A program made the position numbers and the translations under genes. Below are positions 24,524 to 33,524 of a stretch of 64,000 nucleotides of DNA, one piece after another. The notes under the pieces were generated by a model. That model had not been told where the DNA came from, made no database searches, and saw only the letters and a list, made by a program, of their open reading frames with translations. Location: positions 55,898 to 119,897 of the forward strand of contig NZ_SMAJ01000013.1 of assembly GCF_004346225.1 (NCBI RefSeq), written 5' to 3'. Every line of letters starts with the position of its first letter. Position 1 is the stretch's first letter. This stretch comes from Paralcaligenes ureilyticus (GTDB taxonomy: Bacteria > Pseudomonadota > Gammaproteobacteria > Burkholderiales > Burkholderiaceae_B).

Positions 24524-26737
24524 ATGAACCCTGGATTTGCCACCGTCCATCAAGCGGCAGCCGGACAATTGCCCCTCAGCCTGATCAACAATCCCTGCCT
24601 CGACCATTGGGTGTCGATGGCCGAAAACGGTTGTGTCGATGTATACACCGGGAAAGTGGAACTGGGGCAGGGCATCGTGACGGCCCTGGCTCAGATTGTC
24701 GCGGACGAATTGCTGGTGGATATCGCCGCGGTGCGCATGCAGCCAGCCAACACCCGTTATAGCCCCAATGAATCGGTGACTTCGGGTAGTTTGTCCATCC
24801 AGCATTCCGGGCTGTCGTTAAGAGCGGTATGCGCACAAATCCGTTTGTTGTTCATACAGGCGGTGGCGCGCAAATTTCATTTGGATGCCTCGATGGTCAC
24901 GGTGATCAACGGGGAGTTCGTTTCGAATAGCCGTTCGTATGGAACCTATTGGCAAATCGCCGATGGCGTTGATTTGCATGTGGCCGTTACCGGGTTCGAT
25001 GCGGGCACCGCATCGGGGCGCCGCGATTATCTGGGGACGAGCCTGCGGCCGATCGGCCTGGAATTGAAAGTCAGCGGACAGTACCCTTTTATTCATGACT
25101 TGACGCTTCCCGGCATGACGCATGGCCGGGTTCTCAGGCCGCCTTCACCCTATGCCGTGCTGGGCGATCTGGATCTGTCCGAATGGCAAAATAGCCCTGG
25201 TGTGGTGAGCATTGTTCGCGACGGATCCCTGATCGGGGTCATCGCCGAGCAGGAGCATATTGCCGAACGGGTTGTTGGGCAGATCGCCAGGAAGGCTGTC
25301 TGGACCGAGCATGATTCTTTGCCGCTTCAAAGTGACCTGGCGTTATGGTTGCGCAGCGGCAAATGCGAAACCACGGTTTTGTCCCGGCCGTCTGTCCATG
25401 CCAAGACCCCTGTCGCCGGCGCCGCCGGGACATTCACCGGTGATTTTTTAAAGTCGTTCACCAAACATGCTTCCATTGGCCCATCCTGCGCCTATGCGCA
25501 GGCCATCGCCGATACCGGCCTGAAAATATGGAGCCATAGCCAGGGCATACATAATTTAAAGGCCGATCTGTGTCTGGCCTTTGATAGGGATGCTGCGCTC
25601 GTCGAGATTCAGCATGTGCCCGGGTCGGGCTGCTATGGTCACAATGGGGCCGACGATGTGGCTTATGATGCGGCGTGGTTGTGCCTGCACGCCCATGAGC
25701 GGCCGGTTCGAGTCCAGTGGTCCCGATCCGATGAACTGAACTGGTCGCCGGTGGGTCCGGCCATGTCCGTACGCATCGAAGCCGACGTGGATGAGAACGG
25801 CGGGGTGCTCGATTGGCGTCATACCGTGTGGGGACCGGGGCACAGCTTGCGTCCCGGCAGGGCCGGCACGCCGACGCTATTGGGCAGTTGGTACAAGGAA
25901 AGTCCGCATCCGGCACTCTCGGCTATCAATGCGCCTCTGGAGTCCGGAGGTGGCGCCGACCGCAATCTCGTTCCCCTGTACGACTTTCCATGCAGCGCGC
26001 TGGTTTGCCATCGAGTGGTCGATTGTTCCCTGCGTACATCGGCTTTGCGGGCCTTGGGCGCGTTTGGCAATGTGTTTGCGATTGAATCCCTGATCGATGA
26101 TATCGCCATCGGATCGGGGCGCGACCCCCTCCAATACCGGCTGGATAACTTGCGCGACGAACGTGCCAGAAGCGTTCTGAACGCGGTGGCCAAGTTGGCG
26201 GCCTGGCATGAACGGCACGATGGCGGCCGTGCGGGCGATGTGGGTATGGGAATAGGTTTTGCGCGCTACAAGACCGAAGGCGCCTATTGTGCGGTGGTTG
26301 CGAAGGTGAAACTGACACACGAAATCCGTGTTGAAAAATTGTTTATTGCCGTCGATGTGGGCGAGGTCATCAACCCTGACGGCGTCGTTCAACAGATCGA
26401 GGGCGGGGCCATTCAGGCAACATCCTGGGCCTTGTACGAAGAGGCTCATTTCGACCGGAAAGGGTTTATCGACGGTGATTGGGAAAGCTATCCCATCATC
26501 AAGTTCAGTCAGGTTCCGGACATCGAGGTCGAAATCATGCCAGGCGCCGGGGTGGCGCCTGTGGGCGCCGGCGAGCCGTCGCTGGGGCCGACGGCGGCCG
26601 CGATCGGCAATGCGGTTCGTGATGCCCTGGGCGTGCGAGTTCGTATTCTGCCCATTACACCCGAGGCCGTGATTCGCGCAGTCGATGCGCAGGCGGCGGG
26701 AATTGACAACAACGTAGAATTTTTGAGGGCAATGTAG
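24524..26737 (+). CDS. Molybdenum hydroxylase large (molybdopterin) subunit
   Basis: Catalytic subunit of a two-component hydroxylase that puts oxygen from water onto an aromatic or N-heterocyclic carbon. The 737-residue, IorB-like length fits. Visible: VYTGKVELGQGIVTALAQIV (family GxxELGQG motif), ESVTSGSLSIQHSG, VLRPPSPYAV, GCYGHNGADDVAYDA, ALRALGAFGN, and the active-site Glu motif GAGEPSLGPTAAAIGNAVRD near the C-terminus. No Tat signal is seen. Substrate not deducible; nicotinate, isoquinoline and related ring compounds are possible. Confidence 0.92.
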   Translation: MNPGFATVHQAAAGQLPLSLINNPCLDHWVSMAENGCVDVYTGKVELGQGIVTALAQIVADELLVDIAAVRMQPANTRYSPNESVTSGSLSIQHSGLSLRAVCAQIRLLFIQAVARKFHLDASMVTVINGEFVSNSRSYGTYWQIADGVDLHVAVTGFDAGTASGRRDYLGTSLRPIGLELKVSGQYPFIHDLTLPGMTHGRVLRPPSPYAVLGDLDLSEWQNSPGVVSIVRDGSLIGVIAEQEHIAERVVGQIARKAVWTEHDSLPLQSDLALWLRSGKCETTVLSRPSVHAKTPVAGAAGTFTGDFLKSFTKHASIGPSCAYAQAIADTGLKIWSHSQGIHNLKADLCLAFDRDAALVEIQHVPGSGCYGHNGADDVAYDAAWLCLHAHERPVRVQWSRSDELNWSPVGPAMSVRIEADVDENGGVLDWRHTVWGPGHSLRPGRAGTPTLLGSWYKESPHPALSAINAPLESGGGADRNLVPLYDFPCSALVCHRVVDCSLRTSALRALGAFGNVFAIESLIDDIAIGSGRDPLQYRLDNLRDERARSVLNAVAKLAAWHERHDGGRAGDVGMGIGFARYKTEGAYCAVVAKVKLTHEIRVEKLFIAVDVGEVINPDGVVQQIEGGAIQATSWALYEEAHFDRKGFIDGDWESYPIIKFSQVPDIEVEIMPGAGVAPVGAGEPSLGPTAAAIGNAVRDALGVRVRILPITPEAVIRAVDAQAAGIDNNVEFLRAM

Positions 26738-27433
26738 ATGGATCTGTGCTTATTGAGTGGCGGAGCGGCATTCGGCCTGGTCAGCCACATACGGAAGGAT
26801 TTCGAGGCCCGCAATCATTGTTGCATTACAGGCGAGTTCGGCGCGGTAGGCATGATGAAAGACAAGCTGCTTGCGGGCGAAGCCTGCGATGTCATTATCC
26901 TTTCGCGCAAACTGATCGACCAATTGGCGCGAGACGCAAGGGTGATCAGGGAAAGCATCCGGGATCTGGGCGTCGTGAGCACGGGTACGGCCGTCATTGA
27001 GGGGGAGGCCCCCCCGGTCATCACCGATGAGGTGTCATTGGCCAAGGCCTTGTTGGCGGCCAGCGGTGTCTATGTGCCCGATATGTCCAAGTCCACGGCC
27101 GGCATACACATGAAGAATGTCTTTGAGCGGCTCCAGGTATTTGATCGCATCAAAGAGCGGATTCAAGAGTTTCCCAATGGCGCCACAGCCATGAAGGCGA
27201 TGGCGTCAAAGGCGGCGCCCCATTCACTGGGCTGCACTCAACTGACGGAGATTATGGCGACGTCTGGCGTCACAGTTGTTGCCGCGCTTCCCAAATCATG
27301 CGCTCTGGACACCGTTTATACGGTTGCCATTCCCAGCGCGTCGGGGCAGGTTGACCTTGCAGGGGTATTGATCGATGGCTTGTGTGATGCGTCGCTCGAT
27401 AAATTCAAACGTGATAACGGTTTCTCGAAGTAA
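26738..27433 (+). CDS. Cytosolic ModA-like substrate-binding-fold protein
   Basis: A 231-residue protein of the molybdate-binding/PBP type II superfamily (FGAVGMMKDKLLAGEACDVI and IILSRKLIDQLARDARV, then SLGCTQLTEIM in the second half). It starts directly with MDLCLLSGGAAFGLVSHI, lacks a signal peptide, and no ABC permease or ATPase is nearby. The ATG touches the stop of the hydroxylase large subunit, so it is part of the operon. It may bind the substrate or assist the molybdenum enzyme; function unknown. Confidence 0.75.
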   Translation: MDLCLLSGGAAFGLVSHIRKDFEARNHCCITGEFGAVGMMKDKLLAGEACDVIILSRKLIDQLARDARVIRESIRDLGVVSTGTAVIEGEAPPVITDEVSLAKALLAASGVYVPDMSKSTAGIHMKNVFERLQVFDRIKERIQEFPNGATAMKAMASKAAPHSLGCTQLTEIMATSGVTVVAALPKSCALDTVYTVAIPSASGQVDLAGVLIDGLCDASLDKFKRDNGFSK

Positions 27434-27466
27434 TTGTCTGAAGCAGTTTTAGAAAAGGGATGGAAG

Positions 27467-28336
27467 ATGAAATTAGCTAGTTTTGAATATAAGGGCGAGC
27501 GTTGTGTAGGCCTTGTCAGCGAAGATTCCAAGAGCCTGCGCAGGCTCAATCTGGATGCGGGCGAGGCCGGTCGCGGCGTTGCCGCGTTGATTGGCCGGGA
27601 AGACCTGAAGGGTTTTGTGCAAGAGCGTGTCGCAGACGAATTGTCCATGGCCGACGTGCGGCTGCAGGCGCCGATTCCGCGGCCGGATCGGAACATTTTT
27701 TGCGTGGGCAGAAATTACCATGCGCACGCCAAGGAACTTTCCAGTTCGGTTTTCAAGGAAAACGACAAGAATGTCGAAGCCTGGCCCATTGTGTTCACGA
27801 AGGTGCCGGAGTGCGTCGTCGGCCCTTTCGATGACGTGGTCCTGCCGGTGGGCATTTCTTCGCAGATCGATTACGAAGCCGAGCTGACCGTGGTGATCGG
27901 CAAGCAGGGCAAGAACATCGCCCGGGAGGATGCGCTGGATTATGTCTTTGGCTATACCATCGTCAACGATGTGACGGCGCGCGATGTCCAGATCCGCCAT
28001 CAGCAGTGGGATATGGGCAAGTCGTTCGATACGTTTTGTCCTATGGGGCCGTGGCTGGTCACGGCTGATGAAGTGGACTCATCGAATCTGGAGGTTTCGT
28101 GCAAGGTTAACGGCGATCTGCGTCAAAACGCCAGAACGGAAGATTTCATATTCGATATTCCCACGCTGATTGAAACGTGTTCGCGCGGCATAACGCTTTA
28201 TCCGGGCGATATCATTGCCACCGGCACCCCGGCGGGCGTGGGCATGGGCATGAAGCCACCCACTTACCTTAAAAGCGGGGACCACGTCCGGATAGAGATC
28301 GAGGGAATCGGCATGATCGAAAATAAATTCGTCTAA
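27467..28336 (+). CDS. Fumarylacetoacetate hydrolase family protein
   Basis: 289 residues with an N-terminal FAH-associated part and the C-terminal catalytic fold: IFCVGRNYHAHAKELSSS, IDYEAELTVVIGKQGKNI, FGYTIVNDVTARDVQIRHQQ and GDIIATGTPAGVGMGMKPP. Metal-binding carboxylates are in YEAEL. Probably cleaves or hydrates a ring-opened acid late in the pathway started by the hydroxylase upstream. A TTG at 27434 is in frame, but ATG 27467 (MKLASFEYKGERC) matches the family start. Confidence 0.9.
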   Translation: MKLASFEYKGERCVGLVSEDSKSLRRLNLDAGEAGRGVAALIGREDLKGFVQERVADELSMADVRLQAPIPRPDRNIFCVGRNYHAHAKELSSSVFKENDKNVEAWPIVFTKVPECVVGPFDDVVLPVGISSQIDYEAELTVVIGKQGKNIAREDALDYVFGYTIVNDVTARDVQIRHQQWDMGKSFDTFCPMGPWLVTADEVDSSNLEVSCKVNGDLRQNARTEDFIFDIPTLIETCSRGITLYPGDIIATGTPAGVGMGMKPPTYLKSGDHVRIEIEGIGMIENKFV

Positions 28337-28341
28337 ACTCC

Positions 28342-28373
28342 GTAACGGCACCCGTTTGTAATGGCACCTGTTT
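28342..28373 (+). repeat. Two tandem REP-head units
   Basis: GTAACGGCACCCGTTT (28342-28357) and GTAATGGCACCTGTTT (28358-28373) are 16-bp near-copies of the head and first arm of the complete REP that follows at 28374. Confidence 0.75.
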
Positions 28374-28398
28374 GTAGCGGCACCCCTTGTGGGTGCCA
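28374..28398 (+). repeat. REP-like hairpin, stem type A
   Basis: GTAGC head, stem GGCACCC, loop CTTGT, stem GGGTGCC. It lies between the FAH-family gene and the GntR gene, with two tandem heads immediately upstream. Confidence 0.85.
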
Positions 28399-28509
28399 CC
28401 ACAAACCCAACACAATCGAAATAAACCCACCCATAACACAGACCCAAGCATTCACCTTAACGAACCCTATTTTTGTATAAAACAGCAATTTTCAACAAGT
28501 GAGCACTTT

Positions 28510-29169
28510 ATGGCTGGCGGCGTTAAAGCCTTTGAACAGCATCTGACGGCTGAGCTGGACAGCGGCCGCTTGGCCTCTGGAGCCAGATTGCCTACGGAGC
28601 GGTCCTGGTGCGAACAATTCGATATTTCGCGCGGCACTGTTCGACGGGTTTTGGCCAAGCTGAGTGAGCGTGGCCTGATTACGCAGGTCAAGGGCAGTGG
28701 GACTTTTGTCTCGATGGCCAGTCCGCATGGGCCGGCTATCGAGAAGCTGTACACCAGTCCGGCGGAGTTGATGGAAGCGCGTTTGCTGATCGAGCCGTTG
28801 ATGCCGGCATTGATCGTCCGAAATGCGAATGCCCACGATTTTCAGCTTATGCAGGAATGCCTGTTGCATTCGGAACGGGCCGAGACTGTAGATGAGTTCG
28901 AGCGCTGGGACGGCGAGTTGCATCGTTCGTTTGCGCTGGCGACTCATAATTCGCTTTTTTTGCATATTCTTGAGTTGACCAATAGGGTTCGCGAAGAAGG
29001 CGAGTGGGGTCGGCTGAAAATGCAGTCGTTAACGCCCGAGCGTCAGCAGCAGTACGTGCGCCAGCATCGTGCGATTTACGAGGCGCTGCTGAATCGGGAT
29101 ATGGAGCAATCGAAGGCGTTGATGATCGTGCATTTGAAGCAGATACAGCAGAATCTTTTCGGCGCGTAA
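28510..29169 (+). CDS. GntR-family regulator, FCD (FadR) subgroup
   Basis: A 219-residue regulator: N-terminal winged HTH (LPTERSWCEQFDISRGTVRR and VLAKLSERGLITQVKGSGTF) and an all-helical FCD effector domain from about residue 80, with candidate metal-binding histidines in WDGELHRSFA, QHRAIYEALL and MIVHLKQI. FCD proteins usually respond to small organic acids. Being last of the molybdenum hydroxylase cluster and co-oriented, it probably controls it. ATG 28510 chosen; the frame further upstream runs through the REP. Confidence 0.9.
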   Translation: MAGGVKAFEQHLTAELDSGRLASGARLPTERSWCEQFDISRGTVRRVLAKLSERGLITQVKGSGTFVSMASPHGPAIEKLYTSPAELMEARLLIEPLMPALIVRNANAHDFQLMQECLLHSERAETVDEFERWDGELHRSFALATHNSLFLHILELTNRVREEGEWGRLKMQSLTPERQQQYVRQHRAIYEALLNRDMEQSKALMIVHLKQIQQNLFGA

Positions 29170-29189
29170 GATATCGTTGGCGGTGTTTC

Positions 29190-29226
29190 GTAGCGCCACC
29201 TGTAGCGCCACCCCTTGTGGGTGGCA
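29190..29226 (+). repeat. REP-like hairpin, stem type C, with one tandem head
   Basis: Head unit GTAGCGCCACCT (29190-29201), then a complete REP at 29202-29226: GTAGC head, stem GCCACCC, loop CTTGT, stem GGGTGGC. It starts about 20 bp after the GntR stop. The 512-bp gap to kynU holds only repeats: this REP, the structured element and two type B REPs. Confidence 0.85.
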
Positions 29227-29277
29227 TTCGCTGCCGGTGGCATTTTTTATATCACCGTATCTTGGTTATAAAACCTT

Positions 29278-29522
29278 CTAGCCCCGCACCGTGGCCGGTC
29301 AAGGTAGGTCGGGCTCCGACGTGCACGGTTCTGGCTTCGCCAGAACTTCCCGCGCGAATGAACTGCTTCGGGGCGGCGCGCGAACTCGTGGGGCGAATAG
29401 CCCACTGGGCTATTCGCAAGCTCCCACTCAAACAGCGCGCGCCTTGCATCCCCGAAGAAGTTCATTCGCGCGGCGTGCCCGAGTCGCCTGCCCCACCTTG
29501 ACCGGCCACGGCGCTCGTGTGG
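29278..29522 (+). repeat. Structured 246-bp repeat element, copy 1
   Basis: Nested inverted repeats: P1 29291-29308 with 29492-29509; hairpin P2 29328-29346; P3 29351-29370 with 29453-29472; P4 29375-29382 with 29436-29443; hairpin P5 29394-29416 (CGAATAGCCC-ACT-GGGCTATTCG). Copies at 53742 and 63908 keep the pairing while several bases differ on both sides. No conserved ORF. Could be a MITE-like element or a structured RNA. Confidence 0.8.
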
Positions 29523-29566
29523 TGGATGCTTGTGGGATCGCTGATATTGGCGCGATTGTTGCTAAT

Positions 29567-29591
29567 GTAGCGGCAGCCCTTGTGGCTGCCA
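29567..29591 (+). repeat. REP-like hairpin, stem type B
   Basis: GTAGC head, stem GGCAGCC, loop CTTGT, stem GGCTGCC; 45 bp downstream of structured element copy 1 and convergent with the inverted REP at 29633-29657. Confidence 0.85.
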
Positions 29592-29632
29592 GATCGTTGG
29601 AAATCGTCGCGGTCTTTATTTATAGACACCGA

Positions 29633-29657
29633 TGGCAGCCACAAGGGCTGCCCCTAC
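29633..29657 (-). repeat. REP-like hairpin, stem type B, inverted
   Basis: Minus-strand reading has head GTAGG, stem GGCAGCC, loop CTTGT, stem GGCTGCC. It lies 24 bp beyond the kynU stop. Confidence 0.85.
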
Positions 29658-29681
29658 AGTGGCCGCCGGAACCTGCCCTGA

Positions 29682-30932
29682 TCACGTCACGGCATCGCGC
29701 GACTGGTTGGCGTTGAAGTCCTGTCTATCCAGTATGTCTCTTAGCACTTCGACGGCATCCCACACATCGGTAAAGCCCAGATATAAAGGCGTTAGCCCGA
29801 AGCGCATGATTTCCGGCTCGCGATAGTCGCCGATTACGCTGCGCGCAATCAGGGCTTGCATGACGGCATAGCCTTGCGGGTGGGTGATGCTGACGTGGCT
29901 GCCGCGCTGCGCGTGATTGCGCGGGGTAACCAGCGCTAGCGGATGCGCGGCGCAGCGTGCTTCTACCAGCTCGATAAACAAGTCGCTTAGCGCGAGCGAT
30001 TTGCGGCGCAGCGCCTCGATGTTGGTTTTGGCGAACACATCGAGGCCGGCCTGGACCATGGCCAGCGAGACGATGGGTTGAGTGCCGCACAAGGCGCGGC
30101 GTATGCCGGGGTCTGGTGTGAAGCGCGGGTCCATGGTGAAGGGCGTCGCGTGGCCCCACCAACCGCTAAGCGGATGAGAAAATTGTGTTTGGTGCTTGGG
30201 CGCCACCCAGATGAAGGCGGGTGATCCAGGGCCTCCGTTCAGGTATTTGTAGGTGCAGCCCACCGCGAAATCGGCATTGGCGTCGTTCAAGGCCACCGGC
30301 AGCGCGCCGGCCGAATGGGCCAGGTCCCAGATCATCATGGCACCCTGGGCGTGCGCATGCGCCGTCAGGGTCTTCATGTCCAGTAAATGGCCGCTTCGAT
30401 AATTCACATGCGTCAGCATCACGACGGCGACATCCCGGTCTATGGCGGCATGCAGGTCTTCGGGCGCGTCCACCAGGCGCAGATGGTAGCCGCGATCCAG
30501 CCATCGGCTCAGGCCTTGCGCAATATATACATCGGTGGGGAAGTTGCTGCGTTCGGTCACGATGACCCGGCGCGATGCTGTCTGCGCTTGGGCTGCCTGC
30601 ATGTGCAGGGCCGCGGCGAGTGCCTTGAACAGATTGATCGAGGTGGAATCCGTTACCACCACTTCGTCGCGCCCGGCGCCTATCAGCGGCGCCAATTGGT
30701 CACCCAGGCGCGAGGGTAGGTCAAACCAGCCGGCCTTGTTCCAGCTGCGGATCAGATCCATACCCCATTCTTGGGTCACGACTTCCTGCGCGCGCGTCAG
30801 GGCGGCCTTGGGACGCGCACCCAGCGAATTGCCGTCCAGGTAAATCACGTTATCGGGCAGGGAAAACTCATTTTTGAGATTGGCCAGATCATCAGCCTGG
30901 TCCATCTGAATGCAGTCGTTACGGCTAATCAT
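29682..30932 (-). CDS. kynU: Kynureninase
   Basis: PLP enzyme splitting kynurenine to anthranilate and alanine (tryptophan catabolism). At 416 residues it is family length. Visible are [42 protein letters not shown] (PLP aspartate), and the Schiff-base lysine Lys229 in [16 protein letters not shown]. The frame extends to 31127, but the conserved N-terminus [16 protein letters not shown] starts at 30932. kynA and kynB are not adjacent. Divergent from the pilus operon; a minus-strand TATAAT lies at 31000-31005 in the gap. Confidence 0.96.
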   Translation of the reverse strand: MISRNDCIQMDQADDLANLKNEFSLPDNVIYLDGNSLGARPKAALTRAQEVVTQEWGMDLIRSWNKAGWFDLPSRLGDQLAPLIGAGRDEVVVTDSTSINLFKALAAALHMQAAQAQTASRRVIVTERSNFPTDVYIAQGLSRWLDRGYHLRLVDAPEDLHAAIDRDVAVVMLTHVNYRSGHLLDMKTLTAHAHAQGAMMIWDLAHSAGALPVALNDANADFAVGCTYKYLNGGPGSPAFIWVAPKHQTQFSHPLSGWWGHATPFTMDPRFTPDPGIRRALCGTQPIVSLAMVQAGLDVFAKTNIEALRRKSLALSDLFIELVEARCAAHPLALVTPRNHAQRGSHVSITHPQGYAVMQALIARSVIGDYREPEIMRFGLTPLYLGFTDVWDAVEVLRDILDRQDFNANQSRDAVT

Positions 30933-31114
30933 GGGGCAGTCTCCCGCACGGGGTGCTGGGTGGGTTACCGGGAATGGAACACAGCGCAATTTGCCTGATA
31001 TTATAGGCTTCAAGCAGTTCCTTGCCGCGATTTTGCCCAACTCGGCATGTCCGAATTGTTTGGCGGGGTGGTTCGCCGCACACTGTAGTCCACGCCTTGA
31101 ACAAGGGGACGACA

Positions 31115-31381
31115 GTGAGGCACTCATACATTAAGCAACGCGGCCAGGGCATGACCGAATACATTATTGTCGTGGCCTTAGTGGCGGTTGCCGCTATTGC
31201 GGTGTATCAGCTTTTTGGCCAAGTAGTGCGCTCGCAAACAGCCGCCATGGCCAAGGAGCTGGCTGGCGAAGACGGTTCCGAGCAGTCTCGCATGGCTCAG
31301 TCGGCGGCTGAAACCGCTGCGGCGCAAACGGCCGCCAAAACCCTGAAGTCGTTTACCGGAAACGCTGGAGCCAGCCAATGA
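31115..31381 (+). CDS. flp: Flp-type pilin (class III signal peptide)
   Basis: Probable structural pilin of the tad apparatus, 88 residues. The prepilin site [20 protein letters not shown] has Gly10 before the cut and Glu5-Tyr6 of the mature chain, the Flp signature, followed by the hydrophobic spine helix; the rest is Ala/Gln/Glu-rich. The GTG start at 31115 has AAGGGG 6 bp upstream; the frame extending to 31022 lacks one. Stop overlaps the next ATG (ATGA). It is longer than classical Flp pilins (about 50-70 residues). Confidence 0.85.
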   Translation: MRHSYIKQRGQGMTEYIIVVALVAVAAIAVYQLFGQVVRSQTAAMAKELAGEDGSEQSRMAQSAAETAAAQTAAKTLKSFTGNAGASQ

Positions 31382-32724
31382 GCGTTACGCCAAAACCTGC
31401 GCATTATGAGCTTGTTCGGCGTGCGGCGGCCCAGAGCGGCCAGGCGCTTGTGCTGGGTATGCTGCTTGCCTCGGCTGCGGCTTTGGTTTTGATACGTTAT
31501 TTTTTTACAGGCCAAGTGGTGGCGGCGAAAGCCAGGCAGTTGCACGCGCTGGACGCGACGGCCTATAGCGGCGCGCTGGTTCAGGCCAGGGCGCTGAATA
31601 TGCTGTCCTACATCAATCGCGCTCAAATCGGTCATCAGGTGGCGATGGCGCATTTGGTTACGCTGGGGTCGTGGGCGGCCTTTGGGGGCACTCAGTCCAG
31701 GCAACTGGCCTCGGGCAATCCTCCCGCTTACCTGATAGGCTTATTGTTTGGGCCGGAGCATGGGGCCGCGTATCTGGCTGCCGGCTCTGCCCGCGGCATG
31801 GATGCCATGGCCCGCACAGACGGCGAGCTGGCGCAGGCCTACGCGGCGCACGATCGCATCGTCCAGGATGTTTTCAGCTCGGTCCAGCAGGCTGTGGTGG
31901 CCGGTTTGCCCGATGCTCGTCAAGCGGCCATGCAGGCCGTGTTAAAGCAGAATTATCCAGACTATGAAAAATCCGACTTTGATTTATCTGTCGTCGATGA
32001 TACTTGGCCCGGCTATGTGCAGGCGTATTCCGGGCGGCAGGAATTACGCTCCTTCGTTCAAGAAGTGGCGGATCTGTATGCGTTTCTGGGGCCGCGCAAC
32101 GACACCACGCGCAATCCATGGGTGGTCGATGCGCGTTGTCCCACGCTGCGTCACGAATTGCGCCGCCGTGGCAATACCGAGCTTGATCCGTATGGCAGAT
32201 GGCAGTCCATTGACACGCAGTCCTTTCACGCTTTGCGCTCCAATCGCTGGATAGGATGTTATTTTCGTGAGTACCCAATGGCGTGGGGCTGGATACCGAC
32301 TGCGGCGGCTCAAAGCGTTGGTTCGCCTCATGTCGATGATCCACCCGACGACTTTGCCGCGCAGGATTTCTGGCGCTGGGTGCGAGACGCGACCAATTGG
32401 GATATACATTTCGGCGATGCCAACCCCCTGGCTAATTCACGGGCGGTGGCCAATAGGCAACGCTGGCAGGGCGGCGGCCTTCCGGGTTATTTCGACACAC
32501 GGGAGGGCGCTCAGGCTCGTGGCTTGCGGTTTACCGTCGACCTGCGTTATCCAGGCCCAGAAGGTATCGTACTAAGCAGTCGCAGCGCGGCGGAAACCTT
32601 TTTTGAACGCCCCGAGCCCCGTTCCGATGGTCGCCTCGAAGCGGAGAACCTGTTTGATCCTTATTGGCAGGCCAGGCTCGCTCCGCCGGCGGTGTCCAGT
32701 GCAAGCCCCGGAGGCCGGCCATGA
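31378..32724 (+). CDS. TadG-like pilus assembly protein
   Basis: 448 residues with an N-terminal membrane anchor (AQSGQALVLGMLLASAAALV, typical TadG/TadE-type start) and a long extracytoplasmic region without recognised enzymatic motifs. It overlaps the pilin gene by ATGA and the next gene by ATGA. Probably a minor pseudopilin-like or envelope component of the tad system; homology beyond the N-terminal segment is uncertain. Confidence 0.7.
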   Translation: MSVTPKPAHYELVRRAAAQSGQALVLGMLLASAAALVLIRYFFTGQVVAAKARQLHALDATAYSGALVQARALNMLSYINRAQIGHQVAMAHLVTLGSWAAFGGTQSRQLASGNPPAYLIGLLFGPEHGAAYLAAGSARGMDAMARTDGELAQAYAAHDRIVQDVFSSVQQAVVAGLPDARQAAMQAVLKQNYPDYEKSDFDLSVVDDTWPGYVQAYSGRQELRSFVQEVADLYAFLGPRNDTTRNPWVVDARCPTLRHELRRRGNTELDPYGRWQSIDTQSFHALRSNRWIGCYFREYPMAWGWIPTAAAQSVGSPHVDDPPDDFAAQDFWRWVRDATNWDIHFGDANPLANSRAVANRQRWQGGGLPGYFDTREGAQARGLRFTVDLRYPGPEGIVLSSRSAAETFFERPEPRSDGRLEAENLFDPYWQARLAPPAVSSASPGGRP

Positions 32725-33524
32725 ACGCACAGTGGGCAGGCACAACGGGTCGTTCGCAATGCCTATCGGTTTGCGCGCAAAGAGGTCAGGCCGCCATTGA
32801 AGCGTTGGTTGTTCTGCTTGTCCTGCTGTCTTTGTGGGTCGGCATTGCCTGGTTATTGCGGTTTCAGGACATCGCATTGCAAACCCAGCATGCCAGCCGG
32901 TATGCCGCATTTTCCTTGAGCCGTCATTTCGAACTCAGGCCGGTGGATGACATTCGCCGCCGGTATTTTTCCGGGCCGGCCCATCAGTGGACTGATCGCG
33001 GCGGGCTCAGGTTGCTGGATCCTGCCCAAGTATCGCTGCAGGTGACGCGCCATCAAAAATTGAGCGCTTTGGCGCAAGCAGGCGGAGTACTGCCCGATGC
33101 GGTGTCATTGCGGCAGGGTTGGCAAATCGAAGATGCGGGGATTGTCCGTGCACAGGTTCTGGCGGCGCCGCACAGGCCTGAACGGCACCTGCTGCGCAAG
33201 GCGGATGGTCTTAAGGTGGGTATGGGTCAGTTCGATGCCTGGTATCCCGTCCTGTCACGCCATACGGCCATCCTCGTCGATGCCGGCCACGCATCCGGCG
33301 ATCAGGATACGCAGCGTCGTGTGGCGCAATCGGGGCAGGGCTGGGGTGACAGTGCTGCCGATTCGTACCGGTTGGGGCGCCAGGTTTCGGCGGCTGTGCA
33401 GGCGCAGGACCGAGCCTGGAATCGCGCCGGACCCGAGTTCGATTGGCTACGCCGCTGGGCGGGGTTTGTGCCGGCGCGTCATCTCAATGCCAGTCAGGGG
33501 GAAAGCGATGAACACCAGGATTGA
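32721..33524 (+). CDS. TadE-like pseudopilin
   Basis: 267 residues. The N-terminal segment QRGQAAIEALVVLLVLLSLW fits a prepilin-peptidase site with Gly22 before the cut and Glu at mature position 5, then a hydrophobic helix, as in TadE. The remainder is predicted extracytoplasmic and lacks known domains. Start at ATG 32721 overlapping the previous stop. It also overlaps the next gene by 17 bp, so the operon is tightly coupled. Confidence 0.72.
   Translation: MNAQWAGTTGRSQCLSVCAQRGQAAIEALVVLLVLLSLWVGIAWLLRFQDIALQTQHASRYAAFSLSRHFELRPVDDIRRRYFSGPAHQWTDRGGLRLLDPAQVSLQVTRHQKLSALAQAGGVLPDAVSLRQGWQIEDAGIVRAQVLAAPHRPERHLLRKADGLKVGMGQFDAWYPVLSRHTAILVDAGHASGDQDTQRRVAQSGQGWGDSAADSYRLGRQVSAAVQAQDRAWNRAGPEFDWLRRWAGFVPARHLNASQGESDEHQD

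Noticed and set aside
29004..29501. 165-residue ORF across structured element copy 1
   Set aside because: It starts inside the GntR gene in another frame, runs through inverted repeats, and is not maintained in the other copies.
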